Positions 6,545 through 14,739 of a stretch of 33,786 nucleotides of DNA are shown here, in pieces. A program made the position numbers and the translations under genes. The notes below the pieces were generated by a model. The model ran no database searches. It saw only the letters and a program-made list of their open reading frames with translations, and was not told where the DNA came from. Position 1 is the stretch's first letter, and every line of letters begins with the position of its first letter. Source of the DNA: Solirubrobacterales bacterium (lineage in GTDB: Bacteria; Actinomycetota; Thermoleophilia; Solirubrobacterales; 70-9); the NCBI GenBank assembly GCA_019456285.1, contig VRUE01000008.1, positions 15,171 through 48,956 on the forward strand. The letters are read 5' to 3'.

Positions 6545-9349
6545 ATGGAGCGCTACCGAGAGCGGCTTCGATTCGAGAAGGTCTCGTGGGGTACGCACTG
6601 CACCAACTGCCTGGCGATGTGCCCGTACAGGGTGTTCACAAAGGACGGGAAGGTCGTCTACGAGGAGCCCGCGGGCGGCTTCGAGCAGGTCGAGGAGGGC
6701 GTCCCCGACATGAGCCCGATGAGCTGCCAGAAGGGCGCCGCCTGGAGCGCGAAGCTCGACGCACCCGATCGGCTGCTGTACCCGCTGGTCCGCGAGGGCG
6801 AGCGCGGCTCGGGCCGCTGGAGGCGGGTCAGCTGGGACGAGGCTCTCACCACCGTCGCCGACGCGGTCATCGACACGATCAAGGAGGAGGGCTCGGAGTC
6901 GGTCGTGTTCGAGGAGACGACCGAGGGCGGGCTCATCTGCTGGGCTTCCTACCTGCGCTTCGCCTCGATGATCGGCGCGATCAGCCTGGACGGCAACGGC
7001 CTCATCAACGACTTCTTGATCGGCCAGTACCTCACCTTTGGCAAGTACAGCATGGCCTCTTCGGTCGATGACACGTTCCACTCGAAGCTGATCCTGATCT
7101 GGCACTCGAACCCGGCCATGACCAACATCCCGTATCACCACTACATCAGCGAGGCGCGCTATCACGGCGCCGAGGTCGTCAACATCGCACCGGACTACAA
7201 CCCCTCTTCGCTGCAGGCCGACCTCTACGTGCCGGTCGAGCCCGGGACGGACGCGGCGCTGGCGCTCGGCATGTGTCAGGTGATAGTCGAAGAGGGGCTT
7301 GCCAACCTCGAGTTCGTCAAGGAGCAGACCGACCTGTCGCTGCTCGTTCGCACCGACAACGGCCGCTTCCTGCGGGCGGCGGACGTGCAGGAGGACGGCT
7401 CCCAGGAGCAGTTCTACTGGTGGGATGCCGAGGGTGGCCTGGTGGAGGCCGGGCGCGCGACGCTTGAGCTTGGCGGCGTGGACCCGGTTCTCTCGGGCGC
7501 CTTCGCGGTCGAGTTGAAGAACGATGGCCGAGGCGGCGACAGCGAGCCGGCGACGGTCGAGGTGACACCCGCGTTCGCCCTGCTGAAGGCGCGCCTCGAT
7601 GCCCGCTACAGACCCGAGCAGGCAGCCGAGGCCTGCGGCGTGCATCCCGAGGTGATTCGCGACCTCGGGCGCAAGGTGGCGCGCCTGCCCACCAAGATCC
7701 TGGCCGGCTACAACGCGCCGAAGTACTACCACGGCGACCTCATGGAACGAGCGATGGTCCTGCTGCTGGGGCTGACCGGCAACTGGGGCCGCAAGGGCTG
7801 CGGCATACATGGCCTGTGCGTCCTGGGCCCGGACGGTTACTTCCTCTTCCAGCTGAAGCAGAAGGCCGGACTGGCCGAAACGGAGCAGATCGTGGCCGGC
7901 CTCGGCGCGGCGATCGAGGCGGCCAGGGAGAAGAACCCGGGCATAGGCGAGGAGCAGGCCGGCCTGCAGTTCCTGCAGGCCGCCGCGCCGCAGGGCACCT
8001 CGACGCCGCCGATCTTCTTCTGGTACCACCACTGCGGCTACCGGGAGGTGTGGAACAACCGCGAGTGGAACGACCCGGAGATGCCCCGGCCCTTCGACGA
8101 CTACTTCCGCGAGGCGACCGAGAAGGGTTGGTGGGCCGGCCTCGCGCGTCCGGGGCCGGAGTCCGAGCCACGGGTGCTGTTCGGCGTCGGCACCAACACG
8201 CTGCGGCGCACCCGTGGCGGGCGGCGGATGCTGCTCGAGAACCTCTGGCCGAAGCTGCGCCTGATCGTGTCGGTCGACTGGCGGATGAGCTCAACCGGCG
8301 CTTGGTCGGACGTGGTGCTGCCCGCCGCGCCCCAGTTCGAGCGGCCGAATCTCCAGTACCCGCTGACGAACACGTTCCGCCTCAGCTTCTCCGACCAGTG
8401 CGCCGACAGGCAGGGCGAGTCCAAGTCGGAGTGGGAGATCTTCCGCATGCTGTCCGAGAAGGTGGCGGAGCGCGCCGTGGAGCGGGGCTTCACCGAGTTC
8501 CGCGATGGCCGTCGCCAGCCGCGAAGGCTGGACAACCTCGGTGAGCAGTTCACATCCGACGGCGCGTTCGTGGACGAAGAGGCTGTCCTGGACGAGTGGA
8601 TCCGCGATTCGAGCGTGACCGGCATGCTGCCCGCCGGCACCAGCCTCGACACCCTGCGGGAGAGCGGGTCGACCAGGTTGACGGGGCTCGGGATCTTCCC
8701 GATGGGCCTCGGGGCGGCCACCGACGTCGCCGAGGATCAGGTGCTGACCGCGTTCACCTGGCATACGCAGAAGAAGGTCCCCTACCCGACGCTCACGCAG
8801 CGCGCCCAGTTCTACATCGACCACCCCTGGTTCATCGAGGCCGACGAGGCGCTGCCGCGCCACAAGGACCCGCCGAAGATGGGGGGCGACTATCCGTTGC
8901 TGGTGACCTCCGGGCACAGCCGCTACTCGGTCCACTCGACCAACATGAGCAACCCGACGCTGCTCGAAACCCATCGCGGCAGCCCGGTCTGCATACTGAG
9001 CCCGCGCGACGCGGAGCGCCGCAAGATCCGCGATGGGGACAAGGTGCTCGTGCACAACGACTGCGGCTCCTACGAGGTGGCGGTGAAACTCTCGCCCTCG
9101 GTGAGGCCCGGGCAGCTGATCCTCTACAACGGCTGGGAGCCCTTCATGCACAAGGACTGGAAGGGCGGCAGCGAGGTCGAGCCCGGGATGATCAAGTGGC
9201 TGCACCTCGTCTCGCGCTACGGGCACCTGCGCTACATGCCCTTCAACTGGCAGCCGGTGCCGAGCGACCGCGCCGTGTATGTGGAGGTGGCGCTGGCGCA
9301 GCAGGGTGAATCCGCAACATCCAACGACCGTTTCAAGGAGGCCGTATGA
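6545..9349 (+). CDS. Type II DMSO reductase family molybdopterin oxidoreductase, catalytic subunit alpha2
   Basis: This 934-aa protein is a paralogue of alpha1, with long matching stretches such as the EADEALPRHK region and GQLILYNGWEPFMHKDWKGG near the C-terminus. FS0 ligands are H18-x3-C22-x3-C26-x34-C61; the middle spacing is x3, as in NarG, versus x4 in alpha1. D156 in LINDF is the candidate Mo ligand. The protein starts only 17 residues before the first cluster ligand, so there is no room for a signal peptide. The two alphas differ where substrate specificity may lie, for example SMTAMHADIVLPAANHYEK against SSTGAWSDVVLPAAPQFER. It probably shares beta, gamma and the chaperone with alpha1. 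Its stop overlaps the next gene (ATGA). Confidence 0.92.
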   Translation: MERYRERLRFEKVSWGTHCTNCLAMCPYRVFTKDGKVVYEEPAGGFEQVEEGVPDMSPMSCQKGAAWSAKLDAPDRLLYPLVREGERGSGRWRRVSWDEALTTVADAVIDTIKEEGSESVVFEETTEGGLICWASYLRFASMIGAISLDGNGLINDFLIGQYLTFGKYSMASSVDDTFHSKLILIWHSNPAMTNIPYHHYISEARYHGAEVVNIAPDYNPSSLQADLYVPVEPGTDAALALGMCQVIVEEGLANLEFVKEQTDLSLLVRTDNGRFLRAADVQEDGSQEQFYWWDAEGGLVEAGRATLELGGVDPVLSGAFAVELKNDGRGGDSEPATVEVTPAFALLKARLDARYRPEQAAEACGVHPEVIRDLGRKVARLPTKILAGYNAPKYYHGDLMERAMVLLLGLTGNWGRKGCGIHGLCVLGPDGYFLFQLKQKAGLAETEQIVAGLGAAIEAAREKNPGIGEEQAGLQFLQAAAPQGTSTPPIFFWYHHCGYREVWNNREWNDPEMPRPFDDYFREATEKGWWAGLARPGPESEPRVLFGVGTNTLRRTRGGRRMLLENLWPKLRLIVSVDWRMSSTGAWSDVVLPAAPQFERPNLQYPLTNTFRLSFSDQCADRQGESKSEWEIFRMLSEKVAERAVERGFTEFRDGRRQPRRLDNLGEQFTSDGAFVDEEAVLDEWIRDSSVTGMLPAGTSLDTLRESGSTRLTGLGIFPMGLGAATDVAEDQVLTAFTWHTQKKVPYPTLTQRAQFYIDHPWFIEADEALPRHKDPPKMGGDYPLLVTSGHSRYSVHSTNMSNPTLLETHRGSPVCILSPRDAERRKIRDGDKVLVHNDCGSYEVAVKLSPSVRPGQLILYNGWEPFMHKDWKGGSEVEPGMIKWLHLVSRYGHLRYMPFNWQPVPSDRAVYVEVALAQQGESATSNDRFKEAV

Positions 9350-10836
9350 ACGACCAGACCCAGGCCGCCACGGCGGGCAACGCGACGTCGATCTCCGAGT
9401 CGGAGCGCGATCAGCTGGGGTGCGCTTTCGATTCCACGCTGCCGTTCTTCAAACTGCTCTCGACGCTGCGCACGCGGCGCGTCGGACTCGGCTACCGCTG
9501 TGAGACCGGCGAGCCGGAGCTGCTGGAGTGGTCGAGCGGCAAGCTCGTCAAGCAGGCGAAGGGGCCGCTCTCATTCGCCTCGGCGCACGACCCGGTGCCG
9601 CTGTCGGAGCTGGAGGAGGCGCTGATCTGCTGGGCGGCCTGTGGGCCGAACGGGATCGCGCTTGCGGACATCCCGGTGCACGGCAACCTCTCGAGCCTGC
9701 TCAGCTGGGTGGGACGGACGGTGCCCGGCGGCGACTCCAACCCGTCGATCGACCTGTTCGTGGTCAACGACCGCGGCACGCACGTCTACCGCCCCGGGGA
9801 GGAGCGGAGCGGCCCGATCGAGATCCGCTCGCCCGAGGACTACCCCAAGGTGCTGGAGTGGTACCGGTCGGGTCTTGTGCAGGTCTCCGACCGCCGCCCG
9901 GACATCGGCTGGCATGCCGCGCCGGAGGACACTCGCTCGGTCGACATGATGAGCCCGGCCCAGTACAACGTCAACCGGCCCGGGAGCACCTGGCTGATCC
10001 CGGTCGGCGACGTCGGGCTGGAGTGGTTCAACCTGCTGTTCTCGTGCTATGAGTGGTGGGGCACATTCCTCGCCAAGCCCGAGGACTTCTCGCCCGCCGG
10101 CTGCGACATCTGGGTGAAGCCGGGGTTCCTGGAGACGGGCTGGCCGATCCCCTCGTTCGACGAGATGGTGTCGTCGGATCACGCCAGCCAGGCCGGCGCG
10201 CTGCTGCAGAACGTGCGGCTGGCGTGCGAGGCGCTCGGGCTGGGAGGCTGGCGGCTGGGGGTCTACTCCAGCGACATGGTGCTCGGGGGTTTCCCCGATG
10301 TCGCAAAGGGGCTCGGCTTCAACTACATGGAACGCGACGTCGAGCGTAACCCGGGCGCGGTGATGACAGCCACCGGCCTGCCGGGGGTGAAGGAGGCGGT
10401 GACGGTGCCCTCGGAGCGGTTCCCCACGGCGGAGAGCGCGGTTCACTACGTCAAGGAGCTGCGCTACCAGCCCGGCGGCCCCCTTGCCCAGGAGCACAAC
10501 TACGCGCTCGAGCACGGCGGGCCCTATAAGCCGGAGGTCATGGAGGAGCTGCTCGAGCACCCGCGCGCTCACATCTCGGCGGAGTGGGTCGAGACGGCCG
10601 TGCTCGAGACCGTGCAGTACATCGTCGACACCTACGGCTGCGCGCCGGCCTTCACGAACCCGTTGCACGCGCACGCCTCGATCCAGGTGCACCATCTCGA
10701 CGCCGACTTCTACCGTCGCTTCCAGGTGTCGGCGAACGGGGGCGGCGAGCCGTATGCGGTCACGCCGCAGATCCACGATCACTTCGCGACCTGGCATCCC
10801 GGCGAGCCGGATCCGTACGCGAAGCGCGAGGGCTGA
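9346..10836 (+). CDS. Nitroreductase-fold-like protein with unfamiliar C-terminal domain
   Basis: This 496-aa protein is not confidently recognised. Two segments recall FMN nitroreductases of the SagB type: residues about 85-100 (LSELEEALICWAACGPNG) with a following SIDLFVVNDRGTHVYRPG strand, and residues about 285-305 (LLQNVRLACEALGLGGWRLG), which corresponds to the conserved helix near the flavin. A flavin oxidoreductase role is therefore an inference. The last 90 residues contain a His-rich HAHASIQVHHLD motif that I cannot place. A large insert with many Trp and Cys residues (WFNLLFSCYEWWGTFL) separates the halves. The ATGA overlap with alpha2 implies translational coupling and work in the same pathway. 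Confidence 0.5.
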   Translation: MNDQTQAATAGNATSISESERDQLGCAFDSTLPFFKLLSTLRTRRVGLGYRCETGEPELLEWSSGKLVKQAKGPLSFASAHDPVPLSELEEALICWAACGPNGIALADIPVHGNLSSLLSWVGRTVPGGDSNPSIDLFVVNDRGTHVYRPGEERSGPIEIRSPEDYPKVLEWYRSGLVQVSDRRPDIGWHAAPEDTRSVDMMSPAQYNVNRPGSTWLIPVGDVGLEWFNLLFSCYEWWGTFLAKPEDFSPAGCDIWVKPGFLETGWPIPSFDEMVSSDHASQAGALLQNVRLACEALGLGGWRLGVYSSDMVLGGFPDVAKGLGFNYMERDVERNPGAVMTATGLPGVKEAVTVPSERFPTAESAVHYVKELRYQPGGPLAQEHNYALEHGGPYKPEVMEELLEHPRAHISAEWVETAVLETVQYIVDTYGCAPAFTNPLHAHASIQVHHLDADFYRRFQVSANGGGEPYAVTPQIHDHFATWHPGEPDPYAKREG

Positions 10837-10837
10837 G

Positions 10838-11371
10838 GTGGACATAGACACCCTGTACGCCGCCCTTCACGACCTGGCCTTCGCCGTCTACATCGGCGGG
10901 CTGTTCTACGCGGAGTTCGTGCTGACGCCGGCGGCGAACGCCGTCGCGCCCGCGCAGGGAGTGGTGGTCAGGCGCAAAGCGGGCGACCGCCAGGCGATCA
11001 TCGCCTGGACCTCGCTGTTCGTGATCCTGATCACGGGAATCCTGAGGCTGGGCCAGCTGCAGATACTCGCCTTCCCGGGCACGTTCTTTCTCGAGCCCGC
11101 CATCGCCTCGACCGGGTACGGTCACACGATCTTCGCGATGTTCGGGCTCTGGTGCGTGCTCGTCGCGCTCGGCCTGGCGATGACGTTCGTGCTGAGGCCG
11201 CTGCTCGTCGGCAAGATCGACCCGACGCTCTCGCAGGAGAAGCGGGAGCAGCGCCAGGAGCGGATGATCGGCGCGGCGCGCTGGATGACGATCTCGCTGC
11301 GCGTCGATCTGCTCGTCGCCGTGGCGGTCGTTGTGCTCGGCGTCTCGCTGCGCTACGGGGGCCTGCTCTGA
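10838..11371 (+). CDS. Four-helix integral membrane protein (CopD-like)
   Basis: This 177-aa protein has four predicted membrane helices at about residues 8-25, 48-68, 88-118 and 150-172, with a charged cytoplasmic-like stretch (EKREQRQERM) before the last. The first helix begins LHDLAFAVYIGGLFY, the pattern of CopD/DUF4149-type proteins, and a second histidine occurs in GYGHTIFAMFG; these could ligate heme, which is speculative. The GTG at 10838 follows the upstream stop by one base. It is the only membrane protein in the cluster and may anchor the enzyme or connect it to quinones. This is inferred from context only. Confidence 0.65.
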   Translation: MDIDTLYAALHDLAFAVYIGGLFYAEFVLTPAANAVAPAQGVVVRRKAGDRQAIIAWTSLFVILITGILRLGQLQILAFPGTFFLEPAIASTGYGHTIFAMFGLWCVLVALGLAMTFVLRPLLVGKIDPTLSQEKREQRQERMIGAARWMTISLRVDLLVAVAVVVLGVSLRYGGLL

Positions 11372-11384
11372 TGGAGGTTTTCCC

Positions 11385-12107
11385 ATGAGCGTCCTCGCGG
11401 TCCAGCTCGAGCGCCCCGGCGCGGGGATGATGGAGCTCTCGGCCGGGGCGCTTGCAAGCTACGCGGAGGCGCTCGCCCGCGCCTGGGGCGTGCTTGGCGT
11501 AGGCGGCGACGACCGTGTCGCGATCTACGACTACGGCTCGAGCCCGGCCGCCTACCTCGCCTCGCAGGCGTTCGCCCCCTACCTCGAGCGGGGCGCCGCG
11601 GAGCGTACGCTCGCCACCGCGCTCTGTGTGGACGGCCTGCCTGACAACGTCAAGCGGTTCACGCATGTCCTGCGCCACTTCCAGCCACACTTCGTCTTCG
11701 TTCGAGCCGACCTGGTCCCGCTGCTGGTCGCCGGGCCGACCGCGGTGCCCGTCGAGCAGCGCGCGGCGAGGCTCGTGGTCAGCGCCGACGGCGACGCCCC
11801 CGCGCCTGGAGAGCGTGCGTCCTGGGAGCGCGCCTGGCAAGGCGGCCTTTCGCTGCTCGCTCGCTGCGATGCCGCCGCGTTCGTCGCGGCGGAGTGCCCG
11901 CGCTGCCGGCTGCTGCGCGTGCCGGAGGAGCTCTACGAGGCGCAGATCGCGCCTGCCTCCCGCCCGGGATCGTCAGACGGGGACGAGCGGGGAACGCTCA
12001 CCGTCAGGCCCCGCTTCCTCGACCTGGGCGCCCTTCCCACGGAGCTGAGCGTGTCGCCGCCCGCGCCGGGCGGCCGCTGCTCGCACCAGGGCTTCGCGCT
12101 CGTATGA
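11385..12107 (+). CDS. Uncharacterised protein, possible partial adenylate-forming (PaaK-like) domain
   Basis: This 240-aa protein has a good ribosome-binding site (GGAGG at 11373-11377). It is not firmly recognised. The region VAIYDYGSSPAAYLASQAF, followed by GLPDNVKRFTHVLRHFQPHFVFVRAD, resembles the N-terminal substrate-side segment of CoA ligases, where a 'which ligand, which helix, where found' pattern recurs. No ATP-binding Ser/Thr/Gly loop is present, so it cannot adenylate alone. The AECPRCRLLRVPEE motif contributes two cysteines. Its stop overlaps the start of the PaaK-like gene by four bases (ATGA), which suggests a subunit of a heteromeric ligase or an accessory protein to it. Confidence 0.55.
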   Translation: MSVLAVQLERPGAGMMELSAGALASYAEALARAWGVLGVGGDDRVAIYDYGSSPAAYLASQAFAPYLERGAAERTLATALCVDGLPDNVKRFTHVLRHFQPHFVFVRADLVPLLVAGPTAVPVEQRAARLVVSADGDAPAPGERASWERAWQGGLSLLARCDAAAFVAAECPRCRLLRVPEELYEAQIAPASRPGSSDGDERGTLTVRPRFLDLGALPTELSVSPPAPGGRCSHQGFALV

Positions 12108-13456
12108 CAACGGCGGTGGACAGCATGCCCAGGCGGCGCCGCTACTTTGACGACGTCGAGACGGTGCCCGTCGAGCGCCTCGAGGCCGCGGCGCTGGAAC
12201 GCCTGCGGGAGGTCCTCGAGCGAGCCACACGACTGCCCTTCTACCGCGAGCGCCTCGCGCACCTGGATGCCGCGGCCATCGACAGCTTCGATCGCTTCGC
12301 CGCGACCGCCCCAACCTTCCGCAAGGCGGATCTGATCGCAGAGCTGAGGCGCAGCGGCGGATACACCACCGGCATCGAGGCGTTGGGCGAGGGGGGGGCG
12401 GCTGCGGTCGTGCTGACGTCGGGCACGCTCGGCTTTCCGACCTTCGCGGCGCTCGGCTGGGGCGAGTTCGATCACGGCTCTCCGCGGGAAGTGCTGCGCG
12501 AGTTCTGGATGAACGGCATGCGTCCCGGGATGCGCGTCATGTGCCAGTACCCGGCCTGGCACCACCTCAGCATGCTCGACAACCGGGCCCTGGAGTGGAT
12601 GGGGGCGGAGGTCGTATGTCCCTGGGGAACGTTTGTCCCTCGCTTCGTGGATCAGGCGATCGAGCTGATCGCCGCGCGCCGTCCCGAATACCTGCTCACC
12701 GTCACGACGATGCTGCACGCGATCGTCGAGGAGGCGATCGCGCGAGGCATGGACGTGCTCGATCTGTTCGAGCCGGTGCGCTACGCGATGGTGGCGGGAG
12801 AACCGATGAGCCCCGGCCAGCGCCGGCTGCTGGTCGAGCTGCTCGGCCTGGAGGATCTCTTCGAGCGCGCCGGCTCGAGCGACGGTCTGTGGGGCGGGGC
12901 GGACTGCCCGGCGCACACCGGGCACCATGTGTGGCTCGACCACCACCGGGTCGAAGTGCTCGAGCCGGACACCGGCCGGCCTCTGGAACCGGGCCAGCGG
13001 GGCACGGTGGTGGTGACCAACCTGACCCTGGACCGCTCGCTGTACGTGCGCTTCGACACCGAGGACCTCGGGGAGATAATCCCCGGGCCATGCCCGTGCG
13101 GCCGCACCCATCCACGGGTCGAGCTCTACGGCCGCCTGGCCGATTGCGTGCGCGTCGAGGGCCGCCTCGTCGCCCCCTACGACGTGCGCGCTCACCTGGA
13201 CGAGATTCCCGAGTTGATCGGGGTGCCGCTCGTCGTCGTACGCGAGGGAGCCGAGATGGCGTGTCTGCAGGTGCGCCTGGACGGCGGCAGCCGCACCGAT
13301 GGCCTCGCCGAGGCTGCCACCGAGCACCTCCGGGCGAGCCTGGACCTTCCGGTCGAGGTGCGCTGGGGCGGGCGGCTTCCCAGGCGCTGGAAGGCGCGCA
13401 TGGCCACTGACAACGCGCCCGACCCCATCGGAGGGGGCAAATGGCGAAGACGATAG
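12104..13456 (+). CDS. Phenylacetate-CoA ligase (PaaK) family AMP-forming ligase
   Basis: This 450-aa protein would activate a carboxylic acid to its CoA thioester through an acyl-adenylate. It has the family's usual length. The phosphate-binding loop is TSGTLG (residues 105-110; canonical SSGTTG). The later AGSSDGLWGG, LYVRFDTEDLGEI and CPCGRTHPRVELYGRLADCV segments correspond to the conserved C-terminal half of PaaK proteins, including the paired-cysteine CxCGRTHPR motif. The acid substrate is unknown; PaaK homologues also act on other aryl and heterocyclic acids. A run of eight Gs at about 12391 in the coding sequence is a possible slippage site. The end overlaps the next gene by 16 bp. 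Confidence 0.82.
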   Translation: MTTAVDSMPRRRRYFDDVETVPVERLEAAALERLREVLERATRLPFYRERLAHLDAAAIDSFDRFAATAPTFRKADLIAELRRSGGYTTGIEALGEGGAAAVVLTSGTLGFPTFAALGWGEFDHGSPREVLREFWMNGMRPGMRVMCQYPAWHHLSMLDNRALEWMGAEVVCPWGTFVPRFVDQAIELIAARRPEYLLTVTTMLHAIVEEAIARGMDVLDLFEPVRYAMVAGEPMSPGQRRLLVELLGLEDLFERAGSSDGLWGGADCPAHTGHHVWLDHHRVEVLEPDTGRPLEPGQRGTVVVTNLTLDRSLYVRFDTEDLGEIIPGPCPCGRTHPRVELYGRLADCVRVEGRLVAPYDVRAHLDEIPELIGVPLVVVREGAEMACLQVRLDGGSRTDGLAEAATEHLRASLDLPVEVRWGGRLPRRWKARMATDNAPDPIGGGKWRRR

Positions 13457-14691
13457 CCATCAACCCCTCGTGGTACTGGCCGGACGACGTGCCCCGCTTG
13501 CTGGGGGTGCCGCCGATGTTCTGCGACAAGCTGATGGCGGAGCGCTGGTCGCGCCGCCGGTCCGACGCGACGGCGGTTGCCGATGCCGACAGTGCTGTCA
13601 CATACGCCGAGTTCTGGTCTCGCGCGCAGGCGGTGGCGGCCGCACTTCGGGAGCGGAGCAGCGGCGAGGAGTGCGTGGCGCTGGTGGGACCCGGCGGCGT
13701 CGACGGGCTGGTCGCGCTGATCGGCACGCTCGCGGCGCGCCGGAGGTCGATCCTGCTGGACCCGCGGTCTGAGGCGGCCGGCGAGGCGGCTACGGCGGTG
13801 GGCGCGCATCTCGCCATCGTCCAGCCGCCCGCGCAGGCGCCTGACGGGATCGCGGCAGTCGAGCTCCGCGAGCTGGAAGAGGCCGGCGCCGACGGCGCCG
13901 ACGCTCTCGCGCAGGACGATGCCGGCGCCGTGCGCGACATCCACGAGCCGGCGGTGGACCTGGTGACCGCCGACGGCTGGGTCGCCAGCCAGTCGCACTA
14001 CTCGCTCGTCAGCGGGGCGCTCTCGATGGCGGCGTTCCTCGAGCTCGACCAGGCCGAGGCATGGCTGTGCGCGATGCCGCTGTGGACGTGGGAGGGCCTG
14101 TACAGCGCCTTGGTGGCGCTGTACCTGGGCGGCGCCGCCGTGGTCTGCGGCCCCGACGGCGCGACCGACGAGGTGGCGGACCTGATCGACGATCACAGCG
14201 TCGCCTACGCGCTGGCCCCGTTCGAGATCCTGCGAAACCTGTCGCGCGGTCGGCCGCGCAGACTGGCCGCCAGCCTGAAGCGCAACCTGGACGGCCTGAT
14301 GCTCTCCACAGACCGCCCGTTCGCGGCGATCGACCGGCGCAAGGCGCGCAAGGCGCTGGATGTGCCGATCCTGACCGTGTTCGGGCTCACCGAGACGGGC
14401 CCGATCCTGGCATCGCACCCGAGTTGGTACGTGGACGAGTCGGTCGGCATCCCGGTCACGAACGTCGAGGTGCAGCCCGTCAACCCCGAGACGGGCGAGC
14501 CTCTCGACACCAACTGGGAGCTGCTCGACTACGCCAGGATGGTGATCCGTGCACCGCAGCTGATGGCCGGGTACGAGGGGCCCGCGGCAGAGGACGAGCG
14601 CCTCTCCTCGCGGCTCGAGGATGGCTGGTTCAAGACGGGGGCGTTGGCGTCGTTCGACGCCAACGGCATGATGTACCTCGTGGAGGGCTAG
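13441..14691 (+). CDS. Truncated AMP-dependent synthetase/ligase homologue, probably non-catalytic
   Basis: This 416-aa protein is related to acyl-CoA synthetases: an ANL-type N-terminus (TYAEFWSRAQAVAAALRE), and FGLTETGP (residues 314-321) matching the A5 motif. Key parts are missing. Where the Ser/Thr/Gly-rich ATP loop should be, it reads VTADGWVASQSHYSLVSG (from about residue 175). The usual TGD aspartate that binds the ribose is Ala401 (WFKTGALASFDANG). The protein stops right after this point, so the mobile C-terminal domain with its lysine is absent. It may be a pseudoenzyme partner of the neighbouring PaaK-like ligase or a decayed gene. The reading frame is clean and a GAGGGGG ribosome-binding site precedes the ATG, favouring a retained function. 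Confidence 0.7.
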   Translation: MAKTIAINPSWYWPDDVPRLLGVPPMFCDKLMAERWSRRRSDATAVADADSAVTYAEFWSRAQAVAAALRERSSGEECVALVGPGGVDGLVALIGTLAARRRSILLDPRSEAAGEAATAVGAHLAIVQPPAQAPDGIAAVELRELEEAGADGADALAQDDAGAVRDIHEPAVDLVTADGWVASQSHYSLVSGALSMAAFLELDQAEAWLCAMPLWTWEGLYSALVALYLGGAAVVCGPDGATDEVADLIDDHSVAYALAPFEILRNLSRGRPRRLAASLKRNLDGLMLSTDRPFAAIDRRKARKALDVPILTVFGLTETGPILASHPSWYVDESVGIPVTNVEVQPVNPETGEPLDTNWELLDYARMVIRAPQLMAGYEGPAAEDERLSSRLEDGWFKTGALASFDANGMMYLVEG

Positions 14692-14739
14692 CGTGCCCTT
14701 GGCGCCAGACAGCCCTCCACGCCTTACAGGGGAGACGGC

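Noticed and set aside
6275-8032. Reverse-strand open frame of 585 codons opposite alpha2
   Set aside because: Antisense shadow of alpha2 with biased composition and no domain pattern.
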